This document shows positions 1 through 12,299 of a DNA stretch of 64,000 nucleotides, piece after piece; position 1 is the first letter of the stretch, and every line of letters starts with the position of its first letter. The stretch covers positions 1,164,501 to 1,228,500 of the forward strand of contig JAFFSR010000374.1 of the NCBI GenBank assembly GCA_017163975.1, read 5' to 3'. Under the pieces are notes generated by a model. The model did no database searches and was not told where the DNA came from. It saw only the letters and a list, made by a program, of their open reading frames with translations. A program made the position numbers and the translations under genes. The DNA comes from Anastatus disparis. Taxonomy: Eukaryota; Arthropoda; Insecta; Hymenoptera; Eupelmidae.

Positions 1-23
1 GCAATCCTCAAAAGAACAATTGC

Positions 24-187
24 GTAGCAATATATATATACATATGTATATATACATACACATACATATACATATTTTATATAATCACCCATCATTTCAT
101 AAAAGTCGTCATTTTTATTTCCTGTGGTAAATACACATCGCGCTTTCTCTCTCTCTCTCTCTCTTTCGCTCTCTCTCTCTCTCTTTC
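24..187. repeat. Simple repeats: TA/CATA tract and CT tract
   Basis: A TATA/CATA-rich tract occupies roughly 30-80 and an interrupted CT microsatellite roughly 143-187. No gene is visible in or between them. Confidence 0.8.
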
Positions 188-1136
188 TTGGTAAGTGAAT
201 GAACATCTCATCTTTTGAGCTCCGATTTATTTTGTCTGTGAGTACTGCATTTTTTGCCCACGGGCGTTTTGTTCCAGGCAATCTGCACGCACAAATTGCA
301 GAGCTTCTTTAGATATATAAAGTGTCAGCTTTATTGGCTCTGCAATTAAAAGAAAATCTTATTTTTATCGGCCTGGCAACTTTTGAGGTTAGGTGCTCAT
401 TATTTGGAGGTTGAGCACGTGTTGGCTGAGGAATTGTGGAAATTGTTAACGTTATTTGCGATCGTTTCCTTGCTGCCATTCATCTCTTGCTATGTCGTAT
501 AGGGTTGAGCAGTGGATAAGGTGTAAAACATATATTGTCATCGGGACACCGTAAAATTGCTAGGGTCTCTAGTACAGGGTTTTGAAGTACCCCTAAGTGA
601 TACGTATCAGTGTATGCGGAGACACACGTATGTTCATACTGTCAGACTCCTGTTGCTGTACCGGTGTTTTGATTGTGGAAAGCCCTCACGTTTCCGTGCA
701 GTGTGCATTATATATAAGTGCACACTCACGGTGGTGCGTATTTTTCCTATAAATAACATCTAATAATTAGGCTCATTTTTATAAAATCTAATTTTATACA
801 TTAATTTAAGGTTGTTTTTGGCGTGGCGATTTTTTAATTTTTGAGGTTATGTTCTGATCGATCAGCGCTCCAAGCGGCTTAAAATTGACCTGCGTTTTGT
901 GGCTTTCTCTATTACCAAGTCAAAACGTCACGCTACCATCTGAGTGGAAATTTCTACTTCACCAACTGTCGACATTATTCGAAAATTCAGAAACTACAAG
1001 CGCACTTTGCAGAGCACAGATTGATCTAATTTTCTTCATTTTTAATGAGCTCTGCAAACTACAATCTTGTGCTGTGAACTTATTCTTATTTAGGTGAGTG
1101 TTTAGTGTGTTGTGTGTCTTGATACGTTCAGCAAGT
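188..1136 (+). other. Unannotated leader-like stretch before ORF1
   Basis: I see no convincing coding sequence here. It lies directly upstream of the retrotransposon ORF1 and may include its 5' UTR and internal promoter. The 5' end of the element cannot be set without a second copy. Confidence 0.35.
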
Positions 1137-2346
1137 ATGGTAGTTTGTTCCTCCTGTGGATTAGCAGTCTTACGCACGGATACAGCTCTTCTTTGCAAAA
1201 ATTGTACTTCGATCTATCATACTGAGTGCTGTGACAGTTCTTGGTTTCTCAGTGAAAATATTATTTTCTGTTGCACCAAAGAAAAGCTCCATAAAAGGAA
1301 ATTTACTGACGAGTGCTCACATGCGTTAGCTACTGACGACATAGTCTATACCTCTCCTCAGTCATTAGAACCCTCGACCTCCAATCAGTGCTCGCAAAAA
1401 AGGGGCGCGGCTTCTCCTAATCACTCTCTTGAGCCTTCGCCAAAGCGACGCTGTAGTTCAGAGTCAAGTTCTTCCCTCTCTCCTATTAATAGTATGGTAT
1501 TAGGAGTCGACTTACAATAAGTTGCCACCTCTAGTCCTTCTTGACTGGCTTTTCTTGACTCTCTTATATCAATCACTAAGCCCGTTAATATGTCGCCACC
1601 TGAAGACTTAGAAACTCTTGCTGCTGACTTAAATGGTAAGTTTGATCAACAAATGGCTGTCTCTAATAATTTGTTACAGCTGACGACTAAATTGTCGGAG
1701 TCAAATAACAAAATTGCTGATAGTGCTTTGAGGAGTAAACTCAGAGAGATTAAACTCTCTTTTTTAGAGTTGGAGAGACGATATGATGAGCTCTCCGATC
1801 GTTAGATTCTTTGACCGGCATATTGCCTCTTGTTCAACATCAAGTGCGTCCTTACTACGTGATACTTACGAAATACTTTTCTCGGGTATTCCCATTAGTG
1901 TATCTCTTGAAAACAAAGATATTGTGAAAATCGTCTTGGAGGCCTTAGGGCTGCACTATGGAGTTTCAGTTCTTATTGAAACTCAAAAGTGGTTACCCAC
2001 TATTTCAATGGGCACTGATCAGGCTGAGGGCTCTCAGTCTAAGAATTTTCGAGCTTTTGTTGCCAGATTTTCATCTGATGCTATCCGAGTCAGTATCATT
2101 GAGGCATCATCTAAACTGCGTGATCTCACTGTTGCCAAACTTTTTGGCACAGGTGGTAATAGCAAAATTTTTGCTCGCCCTATCTGGCCCAAGCCGGTCT
2201 ACACTCTGTTAAGGAAGGCACTTTCTGTATATAAAAACCTGAATTATCTTCATCCGATTGTGCGTAATTTAACAGTCTGCATGCGTCTATCTAAAGACAT
2301 AGGATTGATTCCTATCACTGATGAGTTTCAATCATCTGCACTTTAG
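1137..2346 (+). pseudogene. LINE ORF1 relic: PHD-like finger, coiled coil, RRM-like region
   Basis: The probable start is the ATG at 1137, which gives MVVCSSCGLAV. The first ~45 residues hold a Cys/His cluster (CSSC, CKNC, then H-x2-C and a CC pair), which resembles the PHD-like finger of some CR1/Jockey-group ORF1 proteins. A Ser/Pro-rich segment with PSPKRRC, a likely nuclear localisation signal, follows. Next is a heptad-like stretch at 1590-1800 (LNGKFDQQM to LERRYDELSDR) that may form a coiled coil. The last part (1800-2346) contains ILFSGIP and looks like the RNA-binding half of LINE ORF1 proteins. An in-frame stop at 1518-1520 and a frameshift near 1785-1805 break it. It would have bound the element's RNA. 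The assignment rests on domain order and the ORF2 that follows. Confidence 0.7.
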
Positions 2347-2439
2347 CCAGCTAAGGAGAAGAAATGAGGTCTCTTTGGCTCCCTTGCGACAAAAACTTGC
2401 ACTTTTCAAAATTCCTCTTTATGCCACAGTTCAAATGTT

Positions 2440-5400
2440 GCATGTTTAAATCTATCTTCTTATTTACTTTTAAATTCTAATATTATTACAGATCATTCTT
2501 CTCATTTTAATTTAGAACAATTTCAGAATCTGGTGATCTCTCATGCAAATGTTAATAGAATCAAAACGCATTTTTCACTCATTGAGAGTCACATTACCTC
2601 TAATAAGACCGATATCTTTGCTGTCACTGAAACCTTATTGACTGAGCTTGATGATAGCTGTGATCTCTTTAGATCATTATGACTTCTTTAGGTTGGACAG
2701 AGTTGGGAAGGCTGGTGGTGGAGTCGGCTTTTATGCCTGTGACTTTCTGAAAGTGAAGTTTTTGTCTCAATCAGATCCTACTTTTGATAATACTGCTGAG
2801 TACATTATAGCAGAGATTTCACTTGGTTCTGAGAAACTGATTTTTGCAGTGGTTTATCCGCGTCCTAAAGCTCTTTTTCCTGATGAATTTTTTAATATTC
2901 TATCTACATTTCTCACCTATTATATTATAATATTCTATCTACATTTCTCACTATCTACATTTCTACCTTCTTACAAAAATGTTGTTATAACAGGCGATTT
3001 TAATATAAACCTATTATGTCGAAATTATTTGTCAGATACTCTACGTTCAGTTATAGATTCATGTGCTTTGTATGTAGTTCCTCCTGATTCTACACATCAT
3101 ACTCTTACTTCTGAGTATTCTTCACACTCTTGGATCGACTTATTTAGCATAAATGACGAAAACTCCCTGTTATCTTATAATAAATCATCAGCACCTTTCA
3201 TCGCAGGCCATGACCTTATTTCAATTATCTTTAGAACGTATGTACCACGAAATACATCAAAGAAACTCTATTATATAGATCTCTCTTCCATAAACTGTGC
3301 TAGTTTAAATGAATCAATTTCGTTAAATCTTCAACTTAATTCGCAAGTGAGACTTGCATCTCCTGGTTCGAATATCGAACACATCAATAATTTAGTAAAT
3401 GGTTTGTCTTCTGTCCTTGTTTCGTCTTTTGATAAATGTTCTCCTCTCAGGTGTCGTAACCTATCTATAAAGAAAAAACCATGGGTTGCGCCATTAATTC
3501 GTACTAAAATGAAGGAGTGTGATAGAGCCTATCGTAATGCTGCTCGTTCAGGCTTTGCTTTATCTATTGCCCGATATAGGAGACTTTGTGGAGAGGTCTC
3601 AAATGCTTTAGATACGGTCAAAAACGGATTCATTTCAAATCACCTGTCTTCTTCACAAAATTCAACAAATCGATGGACAACTCTGCATAAAATTGGACTC
3701 TCTAACAAAGCCATACCCTCACCGCTTCAGTATTTTTCATCTAAAGCTCTATTATCTCACTATACCTCTATCTGGTCATCTTCTAATGCTTTAACCGATA
3801 GTGAGATAAATAAGGTGCTTGCTATAACGCTGCGTGGTGATCTTCCAGTTTTTGAGTTTTCTGAGGTCGATTTTGCTGCTGTTGTTACTTCCTTACGTCT
3901 TGCTTCTTCTAAGGCAGTGGGGCCTGATGATCTTTCAACAGGCATGTTAAGAATTGCTCAAGATTCCTTAGCTCCTTAATTAGCCTCTATTATTAATTTA
4001 TCTTTGTCCTCTGGAATTTTTCCGGACGCATGGAAGAGAGCTTTTCTTCTGCCATTGGCAAAATCAAACAAAATGGATTCTCCATCGCAAACACGACCCA
4101 TAGCAAAGCTGTGTAAAATTTCAAAGGTCTTGGAAAGAGTGGTGCATTCGCAGCTCTATTCCCATATTGAGACCAATTCTCTACTTGACTCCTTGCAGAT
4201 GGGATTTAGAAGCTCAAATAGCACGCAAACAGCACTTCTTAAACTCTTAGAAGATGCTCGTTTTGCAATAGATAAACGTATGATAACGTTATTACTATTG
4301 TTTGATTTTTCGAAGGCTTTTGACACTGTGCCTCATGCTCGTCTTCTTCATAAGCTTCGCTCTCTTAATTGTTCAGATCTTGTCATACGTTGGTTCAGTT
4401 CTTATTTAAGGAATAGATGTTATGCTGTTCCGGATCTAGATGGTCGAGTGGGCGAGTGGGTCTCTTGCACGGCTGGTGGTTCTCAAGGTAGTGTACTTGG
4501 TCCTCTGCTTTTTTTAATTTATATAAATGACCTTTCTTCGATCTTGACCAAGGCACAACATATCCTTTTTGCAGATGATCTACAACTGTATCATTCTTTT
4601 TTCCTGCTAAGCTTGAAGAAGAGATTGACGTTGTAAACATCGAGGTTGCTGCTGTTGTCAAACGGGCATGAGGAAATGAGCTCACTTTAAACCCTGCTAA
4701 AATGCAGGCTATCTTCCCGGGTAGTGAGCAGTATATAACTAGAATTGATCTGACGTCATGTCCTCCTATTCTTGTTAAAAATGTGTCCATTCCTTATGTC
4801 GATGTTGTTAAAAATTTGGGTATCTGAATAAGTAGCACATTAAATTAGAACAAGCAAGTCAACTCAGTTGTTGATCGCATTTTTGGAACTCTACAATCTC
4901 TTAAGTTCCACAGACATGCGTTGTCCAGGCGAGTAAGAAGGGAGTTGATCGAAGCCTTGGTCTTTCCAATTCTCGATTACTGCTGTGTTGTTTATGATGA
5001 CATGCCGCAATCTTTGAACCTCAGACTCCATCGTGCCCTAAATGCATGTGTGAGATTTGTTTTTGGCTGTATAGGGAGACATGATCGTGTCACTCCCTTT
5101 CGCTTCGAGCTGGGCTGGATGTCTGTTAAAGATAGGCGTCTTTATTTCAAAATGGCACTTGCCCATTTAATTATTTCTTATCACAATCCGCCCTATTTAG
5201 CATCAAAATTCTGCCGTGCTAATGTCGATGTAACTGTTAGATCATCTAGTAGACTTTCTACGAGACTGCTTATCTGTCCAATTGTCCGAACTGCTGCAAT
5301 GCTCAATTCATTCGTATATTCGGCATCATCATTTATTAACAATAATATCGATGTTTTTCCTGATTTTGGAATGGGCTCAACTCGAGTTGTGAAGATATGC

Positions 5401-5463
5401 CTGATGAACAAATTGCTTGTTGCTGAACGTGCTGAATGGCATGACTCAGTGAACACTCGTTGA
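2440..5463 (+). pseudogene. LINE ORF2 relic: AP-like endonuclease and reverse transcriptase
   Basis: The endonuclease start is readable from about 2440 in a different frame (ITSNKTDIFAVTETLL), then shifts near 2660 into GKAGGGVGFYACDF and ITGDFNINLL. The RT follows: FDFSKAFDTVPHARLL (motif A, ~4297), GSQGSVLGPLLFLIYIND (motif B) and FADDLQLY (catalytic FADD, ~4568). A C-terminal region is readable from 4921 to 5463 (RRELIEALVFPILDYC). Breaks seen are a frameshift near 2660, an in-frame TAA at 3977, a frameshift in a T run near 4595, and stops near 4670, 4826 and 4847. It would have nicked target DNA and reverse-transcribed the element RNA. Residues of the active site remain, but the frame is lost. 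Confidence 0.88.
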
Positions 5464-5766
5464 GCACACTCTTAGTTTATAGTGAATCTACTTAGTTTTT
5501 AAGTATTTAAATTCGAATTAACTAAAGTACTGTTATGTAGTTATTATTATTATTATCACTTATTATTGCATATTACTAATTCTATTACTCATTTTTATAT
5601 GAATTTTGCTATACATTTCGTCTACTTAAGAGATATATTGTCTATCATATTATATATATATTGTTACTTATTCTTTGTTATTACTACTTATATAATTTTT
5701 GTGTTTACTTATGTAATTTCTGAAGGGCCATACGGGGTTGAACCTCACGGTCTTAAATAAACCGTA

Positions 5767-5780
5767 TCAATCAATCAATC
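5767..5780 (+). repeat. (TCAA)n 3' tail of the LINE
   Basis: Three and a half TCAA units directly follow the AATAAACCGTA sequence at the end of the LINE 3' UTR. Short tandem tails of this kind mark the 3' end of CR1-like elements. Confidence 0.7.
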
Positions 5781-5873
5781 CTTCTCTTATTGACGTCACG
5801 TTTTTACGGCTCATAAAATTTTTATGAGTCATAAAATCACGACATATCATGGGTTAATTAGTTAAAAATCACG

Positions 5874-5922
5874 GGACCTACGATGGGGAGGATGACGTCA
5901 TCCGTTTCCCCATCGTAGGTCC
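5874..5922. repeat. Perfect 16-bp arm inverted repeat
   Basis: GGACCTACGATGGGGA is mirrored by TCCCCATCGTAGGTCC. The loop contains a second palindrome, GGATGACGTCATCC. It sits where the left arm of the following MITE should be and may be a separate foldback insertion. Confidence 0.8.
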
Positions 5923-5930
5923 TATACTAC

Positions 5931-6216
5931 TTATAATAAAAAGCAATATTTTCTTTCATGAGGAAAAATTATTTTTATCGCTTCGCTTTAAGAAAACTTT
6001 AAAAACTGAATTGTCTATCCTAACCTCTATTTTTTAAGTTTTTCAAGGTTTTCTTCAAAACGAATCGATGAAAATGATTTTTCCTCATCAAAGAAAATAT
6101 TGCTTTTTATGATACAAGATGGGGCTATCTCCTTTTTTTTTACTACAATTATTAGTTTTTGTAAAAAAATTAATTCTTTGATTAGAAAAGGACAGATATA
6201 CTCAACTTCCTCTTAA
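5931..6216. mobile_element. TTAA-type palindromic MITE (GAGG family), left-truncated
   Basis: The right end reads GATTAGAAAAGGACAG, a short variable stretch, CCTCTTAA. This matches complete copies at 33043-33430 and 48015-48422. The body is an inverted repeat around AAGCAATATTTTCTTT, mirrored near 6100. The left terminal TIR and TTAA are missing. Confidence 0.7.
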
Positions 6217-7410
6217 AATAAAAAATCCTATAGGGCTGTTATTTTTTTATAAACTTAGATCACAAATTAGATATTAAAGTTGACAAATCTAATCTCAAAA
6301 TACTATAAATTGAAGACTTGTATATAACTTTTCAAGTATAAGATTTCGGTAGATTTCTTTAGTTGTCCGCACTCAAGTTGAATCCTACTATTTTTTTTCT
6401 TGAAGTGAAAAAACCCCATTAAATTCTCTATTTACTCATAAACTTGGATCAGAAATATTATCAAAAGGGGAAGCTTCATCATGCCCTTAATGTATATAAT
6501 TCCACTAATATTGTGAATTCGTATTCGAACACTAGAACATCATCATAACCGATAAATTTAGTGGAGCCATAAGACCCTATGCACCTTGCCCAGGATCAGT
6601 AGTTTTTATTTTGGCTACTTCATTTAATTTGCATTGTATTTCATGGCGTCACTTTCCAATTAAGGATCAGCTTTTGACTAACTAAATCGATCGAAAATAG
6701 CTAAAAAAGATATTTAGTTTTGATTAATTTTTTTTGGCTTTTTCTTTGAATTTTAAAAAATTTACACGCTTCCGTTTCTCATTTGTTAAAATAAATAGAT
6801 ATTTACAAATAAAAGTAATTCTGATAAAGATTTTTTTTTAAATAAACGAAATTACTCCTTTCACTACTTTCGATCAGTAAAAAATGTCTAAGATCTCGTC
6901 TAAAACTGATCTTTAACATGACGAATAGTATAATGATAAAATATGTGTATTACCTCACTTTTAACATTTAGACTTACATTGCATACAAATATAATTCTTA
7001 TTATAAAAACTATGTGAATATACTACCTATTGATAAGAAAAACTGTCATTAATCAGTGAACTGACCCCGTGCTTCGTATACATGATTTTGTCTTTGATAT
7101 GAAATAAGTAACTCAATTTGTGAATACACAAATTCTGTACAAACCTTTGTATTCAAACCGCATCGTTCCAGACCTCACTGAAAAGTGATGGCCTTCTCGA
7201 GTGTAAAAGGCGATATGCATAATTGTAGTGACTAGTTTCTTAACTATTACTTGTAAATATCGTCTAAATCTTCGTAAAAAAATTTGTTTGTTTTCATTAT
7301 TATTCAATCGCCAATTATAATTATGCTCGAATATAGTTTCAAATTTCAGATTTGATGTCGTCGACATTGATTACAGCTATAAGTGTAGAAGAAAATAAAA
7401 TTTTTTTGCA
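6217..7410. other. AT-rich stretch with no recognised feature
   Basis: Both strands show only short open frames with no recognisable domain. I see no tRNA-like or long tandem structure. Confidence 0.5.
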
Positions 7411-7541
7411 CATGAGATCTCACCTGAGATCTCACCTGAGATCTCATGTGAGTTCTCATATGAGAATTCGTCTTATTTTCAATCGTAAGAGCTCATGTGA
7501 AATCTCGTGTGAGATCTCACATGAGATCTCACGTGAGATCT
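7411..7541. repeat. Cluster of tandem GAGATCTC palindromes
   Basis: About 130 bases consist largely of degenerate units of the self-complementary decamer GTGAGATCTCAC. They are split into two blocks by a short AT-rich spacer near 7465-7490. Each unit is itself a palindrome, and the two blocks mirror each other. Confidence 0.85.
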
Positions 7542-7742
7542 TTTGTCATTTTTTTCAATAGGGATGGCATCTAAAAACTGAAAAAAAGACCTTCAATTTG
7601 CTTTTTTACCGGTCTCTCTAGGTCAATTCTAGCCAGAGTTAAGTTGGTTTAAAGTTGGTGCTCTTCTAACGCCAAATTTAGATGTTCCCTTAATTTTTGT
7701 GCGAAGTGTAGATACCAATTTTACGAGTTTAGAAATTCTAAA

Positions 7743-8096
7743 GAAAAAATAAAATGGTTATTTTTTGCAACCGGGCTTGAAAACTATGAATGTGATGGAA
7801 TAGGAGGCATAGTTAAACATTATGTCACAGTGCACAAGTTGTCCAAGCAAAGTGCAGAAATTATTAGAAATGCAGAGGATTTCGCGACTCATATGTCCCT
7901 TTACACTCCATCTATTAGCATTCTCCTTTTAAGCAAAGAAGAACTAGAAGTTTTTCGACAAACGAAAAAAATTAAATGGCAAGAAAAAGCAAAAGAAGTC
8001 AAGGAAATACAAAAAATTCACTGTTGGAAAGCTGAACAAAATCTTGCGTTCACTTCTAGAACTTCATTGCATGAATGGAAAAATATGAATTCATAA
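7743..8096 (+). pseudogene. 3' fragment of an unclassified transposase-like gene
   Basis: The readable product has KWLFFATG, ECDGIGGIVKHYVT, LSKQSAEIIRNAEDFATHMS and a C-terminus with EVFRQTKK and SLHEWKN. It aligns by eye with the C-terminal end of the transposase relic at 27247-29279 (WLFSATGHGKGACDGIGG, LSKRSADFIRNAENFATHV). The GHGKGA of that copy is altered here to GLENYE. No start codon or upstream domain remains, so this is a truncated relic. Sequence to about 9800 echoes the noncoding arms of the 26.3-30.7 kb element, suggesting a diverged relative. Confidence 0.75.
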
Positions 8097-8164
8097 GTTG
8101 AAACTGGATGGTGATGTTTTTCTTTTTAAACATATTTTTAAACTTATAAAAAATTTTTAACAAA

Positions 8165-8790
8165 AAAATCGGACTTTAAAAACATTGCACTAAAAAATAA
8201 CAAATAATATATTATCCTTAGAAATTATACGCATACTACGTATATAACACATGTGTGGCATATATATTGTAGACTATCTAATTATTTGAAAGAGCACCAA
8301 TAAATTATTTTTCTATTAGGCTGTTTACAAAAAAATCAGCTAATAAGTAAGGCAATGTATACATAAAAATATTAGAATTTTCGGAGTCATTGCCAGCCTA
8401 AAAAAATTACCTTGAATTTAATAAAAATTTTGTACGTGAACAAAGGAAGCGATGGATACCTATTAAAGCGTGAAAAAATGTTGAAAAAATTATTTATAAA
8501 AATATTTTTATTGTATTTTTTTTAGATTTGAGACAATTTTTTAGGCTGGCATCGACTCCAAAAATTCTAATATTTTTATATATATATATTGTCTTACCTG
8601 TTAGCTAATTTCTTTGTAAACAGCCTAATGAAAAAATAATTCGTTTGTGCTCTTGCAAATAATTAGATAGTCTATAATATGTTCATGTGTTAGATGCGTA
8701 ATATGCGTATAATTTCTAAGGATAATATATTATTTGCTTATTTTTAGTGCAATGTTTTTGAAGTCGGTTTTTTTTGTTGAAAATTTTTTA
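8165..8790. repeat. Inverted repeat with ~240-bp arms
   Basis: The left arm (about 8165-8400) contains GCACTAAAAAATAACAAAT and ATTAGGCTGTTTACAAA. The right arm (about 8545-8790) carries the mirror of each block in reverse order. The centre lies near 8470. It directly follows the transposase 3' fragment and may be its terminal or subterminal region. Confidence 0.8.
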
Positions 8791-10030
8791 TTTTCTACTT
8801 TTCAGTGAATCTTTTTATTAAAAGAACAAATATGGGTAGACCTAATAATCAAATCTTTAATGCCAGCCTTAAAAAATTGCCCCAAATTAAAAAAAAATAT
8901 GAAAAATATTTTTTTAAATAGTTTTTTTAATATTTTTTAACGATTTAATAGCTAACTATTGCTTCCTTTGTCCACTTGCAAAATTTTTTTTCAAATATTT
9001 ATTAAATTTTATTCGACACGCCGTCCTTCATATAAAAAATAATTTTCACACAAACCGATCAATCCCTTTCAGAGTTATGCAAAAACATAGTAATTTTTTT
9101 TTGAGAAATTTTTGTTTTTAAATAATTTGTTTGTACTAACCGGGTATTAGCCCAGTACTTATAAGACGTGTATGAGACCTTTCTGGAGACATCTTCTTAG
9201 ATGAAAAAAAGTTTTTTTGGATTGGTTCAGAAATGACGGAATTTTAAGGTAACAAACATAAAAAAAAAAATTTAATCGAATTGAGAAACTTCTCCTTTTT
9301 TTAAGTCGGTTAAAAATTGCTATAACTTTTGTTCTAATTGACTAAAAAAGTTAACCAATGGCTCATTTTGAAGGTTTTTGCGAAAACTAACAATATACTT
9401 ATAAATTAAACAGTAAACGAATAGTGAAAGAGCATAATTATTAGAAGAGTACATGGTCCTAATACTCTATAATTGAAAAAAATAGAATAAAATTAAAAAA
9501 ATTCATTAAGAAAAATAAGGCAAAAATCATTTTTTTTTTGGTTTTTCATTAATAGCTCGACGGCATTAATTTGAATTTATAAAATAAAAACGCGATGTAA
9601 AAGTAGGCTGAATTTCTCACATTTAAAAAAATTCGTCTGAAAAAGTCAAAAATTAACGGTGATAAAGCATTTTGAATATGGAAGTTCATTTTCATTTTTT
9701 CACCTTTCATTTTGATATTTGACACAAAATAGGCTATAGCGTCGTGAAAAAAATTTTTTGACCCGTATTTTGGGGTTTTTACATCTTTTCTTGGGTATTA
9801 GAAAATTGCAAAACACAATAAATACGCATATAACTGACCAAAATCAAAAGCGTTTTTTTCAAGTCTTATTTTTAAAGTCAGTGGACCTTGTACCTTAAAT
9901 TCTACTATACTAATTTTAATCACTGTTTCACTTATGAATAATGAGGTAACGTTATCAATATTTCATATTTTTTAAATTTTTATTGATTTTACAACAAAAA
10001 AAGAACAACTAACAATTTAGGGATCGCGTG
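8791..10030. other. Noncoding AT-rich DNA, partly like the arms of the 26-31 kb transposon
   Basis: No ORF of note is present. Around 9300-9420 and 9650-9780 the order of motifs (AACTTTTGTTCTAATTGA, then GTTCATTTTCA before a run of A and T) echoes the inverted arms at 29980-30570. The match is too diverged to call firmly. Confidence 0.4.
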
Positions 10031-10034
10031 GAAG

Positions 10035-10228
10035 AAGGGCCTAACTCTAAAAGTATAGTTTTTAGTAATTAAAAAAAATTGTTTAACTTGATATCAGTTT
10101 TACAAAATATTGTGATATTTTACAATGTTATAGTAAATACTTTAATACAAAAGGTCCAAGTGGCATTTTCGAGTTAAATATTGTTAATAAAAAAATTTTG
10201 AAGATTCAAAAATTCGAGTTAGGCCCTT
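10035..10228. mobile_element. Small MITE-like element with 13-bp TIRs
   Basis: AAGGGCCTAACTC at 10035-10047 is exactly mirrored by GAGTTAGGCCCTT at 10216-10228. The interior is AT-rich and noncoding. I could not define a target-site duplication. Confidence 0.5.
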
Positions 10229-11704
10229 TTTGCCAATTTTGTATGAATAATTAAGGCTTTGTGATTAATAAATCATAAGAAAATTATTCGATTATTTGAA
10301 ATACATTTATTATTAACTTTTACTTACATAATACAAGATATAACAAAATATTCTGTTTTTGAATCCTCATTTTCATTCGCGAAGGGAAAAACATTTTCAT
10401 TGTACTAATTTTGCGCAATGTTGATAAAAATTGCATTAAAGATTTAAAATCTGTAAGTTTTGCCTTTTTATTACACGCTTTTCTTAAGCTTGCTTTCACG
10501 TCTGTCTGTCTGTCTGTATGTCTATCTGTCTGTAATCAAATCTTGCACGCTCGATTTGAGACACTTTTTGTCGATGGAAATTTCTGAAATTTGGCACAAA
10601 CCTTGGTCTCCGATGACAATACAATAATCTGTTGTCCAGGTCGGCGATGATGGGTGTACAAACTCATCTTCGAGGAAGTACAAGTGGGGAGGCTTTCTCT
10701 GGGTCAAGACGAATTAATAGGTTCTTGTTCAGTTGATACTTGTACAAAATGCACACACACATGCACACACACACGCGCACGCACACGCAGACGCAGACAC
10801 AGACACACACTGTTGGATAATACAATCAAATTTATATATTTGTACCGATTCATATATTGATGTACTTAATTATATGCAAGGATGTTTGAAAAATTGAAAA
10901 ATTGAAGATTTTATACATAGATATACTTTTAACATTAATGTCTAATCATCTTCGAAAATTTTTGAAATTCTTCAACTTGTCATATACCGTAATTAGACAT
11001 ATATTATAGCATTTTGCATTGCACATGCAAAATTTAAGACCGTATTTTATCGATTTTGTGGTCCAACAATGCATAAAACAATAAATCTTGGTAAAATTTC
11101 CAATGGCGTCATTATCGTCAAAATGGCGGGAAACTCAGCATGCGATCACGTGTTCTCTAAAATAGTTAATTCTAGTTCGATTAAAAAAGATTATAACTAA
11201 TGCTTTTTACCTTTAAGACCTTACTACTCCCTTAAGATCAATGCAATTTTTTCTACATGAATTTTATTCAGACACTTTTTTTTTAAGGTTTAGAAAAAAT
11301 AATTTCGGACTCAATAAATTTAAATATAGACCTAATGAATACGATCTGTACACGTAAAAAATAATATTCTTTATATTTACACTTTTAATCGTTATCCATT
11401 TCAAATAACAATAAATATATTTTAATCATTTATTTTTGATATTTCAACGTTTAATCAGTTTGTTACAGTAATCAAAGTCATTAATCAATAATTGTCTAAT
11501 AAAATAATTATTTCTTTCTTACAACAATTATTGCTTCATTATGAATTATATTTAATAAATATTAAATTCGTTTTTTTTTAAATTTCATAAATTTTTTACT
11601 ATTATGAATATAAGGTTTTAGAAATCTCGACAAATTCATATCCAGGCGAGTATATAGCCTTCAGATCACAGATCTTGATGAAATTTTGAGATATGTTATT
11701 AGGT
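10229..11704. other. No gene seen; microsatellites at 10498-10535 and 10748-10811
   Basis: A CTGT microsatellite lies at about 10498-10535 and a CA/CAGA one at about 10748-10811. Between them, the moderately GC-rich stretch 10540-10740 looks like part of a dispersed repeat but has no second copy in the window. The rest is AT-rich. Confidence 0.5.
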
Positions 11705-12265
11705 ACCAAAATATGAGTAAAGCTACAGCGGTACTGTCTAACGCTTTGAAAAACTGAAGTTATAAACGTTTATAGTCTTTTTTTCAGAAAAATGTAAAGT
11801 AGGAGCTTCTAGTGTAATAATTTAGTCTAGAAAAAGTCTTTAATAAATTTACAATAATTAAAATGAAATTAAGGGAGGAAGATGTAATTTTATGTTTTCA
11901 GAATCAAGAAATAACAATTAGAACTAAAGTTATGCTTGTTTAAAGTTAAGCAGCAAGAGAGTACAAAATATCATCTAAATTCTGAAGGACGATGATTTTT
12001 AGTGCTCTCTTATTGTTCAACTTTAAACAAGAATAGCTTTATTTCTAATTACTATTTTTCAATGCTGAAAGCAACAAATGAAATCTTGCTTTCTCTACTT
12101 TCATTTTAGTTATTGTAAATTTATCAAAGATATTTCTAGATTGAATTTTTACACTTTAAATAGGAGCTTTTTTTACATTTTTCTAAAATAAGACTATAAA
12201 CGCCCACAACTTCAGTTTTTCGAAGCGTTAGACTGTACCGCGGTAGCTTTACTCATTACCAAATA
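11705..12265. repeat. Large inverted repeat, ~560 bp
   Basis: The left arm starts AATATGAGTAAAGCTACAGC and the right arm ends with its mirror (GTAGCTTTACTCAT). The arms stay alignable through AAGCGTTAGAC, CTGAAAACATAAA and TTTAAACAAG to a centre near 11987. No coding capacity is seen, so it is a foldback or MITE-like element. Confidence 0.85.
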
Positions 12266-12299
12266 TTAATAGATTTAAGCTATTGACTATGCTATTTCC

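Larger units (their letters stand above)
1137..5780 (+). mobile_element. Non-LTR retrotransposon, CR1/Jockey-like, degenerate
   Basis: Two consecutive + strand coding regions have the order expected of a CR1/Jockey-type LINE. ORF1 has a PHD-like zinc finger and ORF2 an endonuclease followed by reverse transcriptase. The 3' end closes with a short UTR, an AATAAA-like stretch and a tandem TCAA tail instead of a long poly(A), as in CR1-group elements. Both ORFs carry stops and frameshifts, so the copy is dead. The 5' boundary is uncertain and could lie several hundred bases upstream of 1137. Confidence 0.85.

Noticed and set aside
4395..4790. 131-residue minus-strand open frame
   Set aside because: It is the antisense shadow of the LINE reverse transcriptase.
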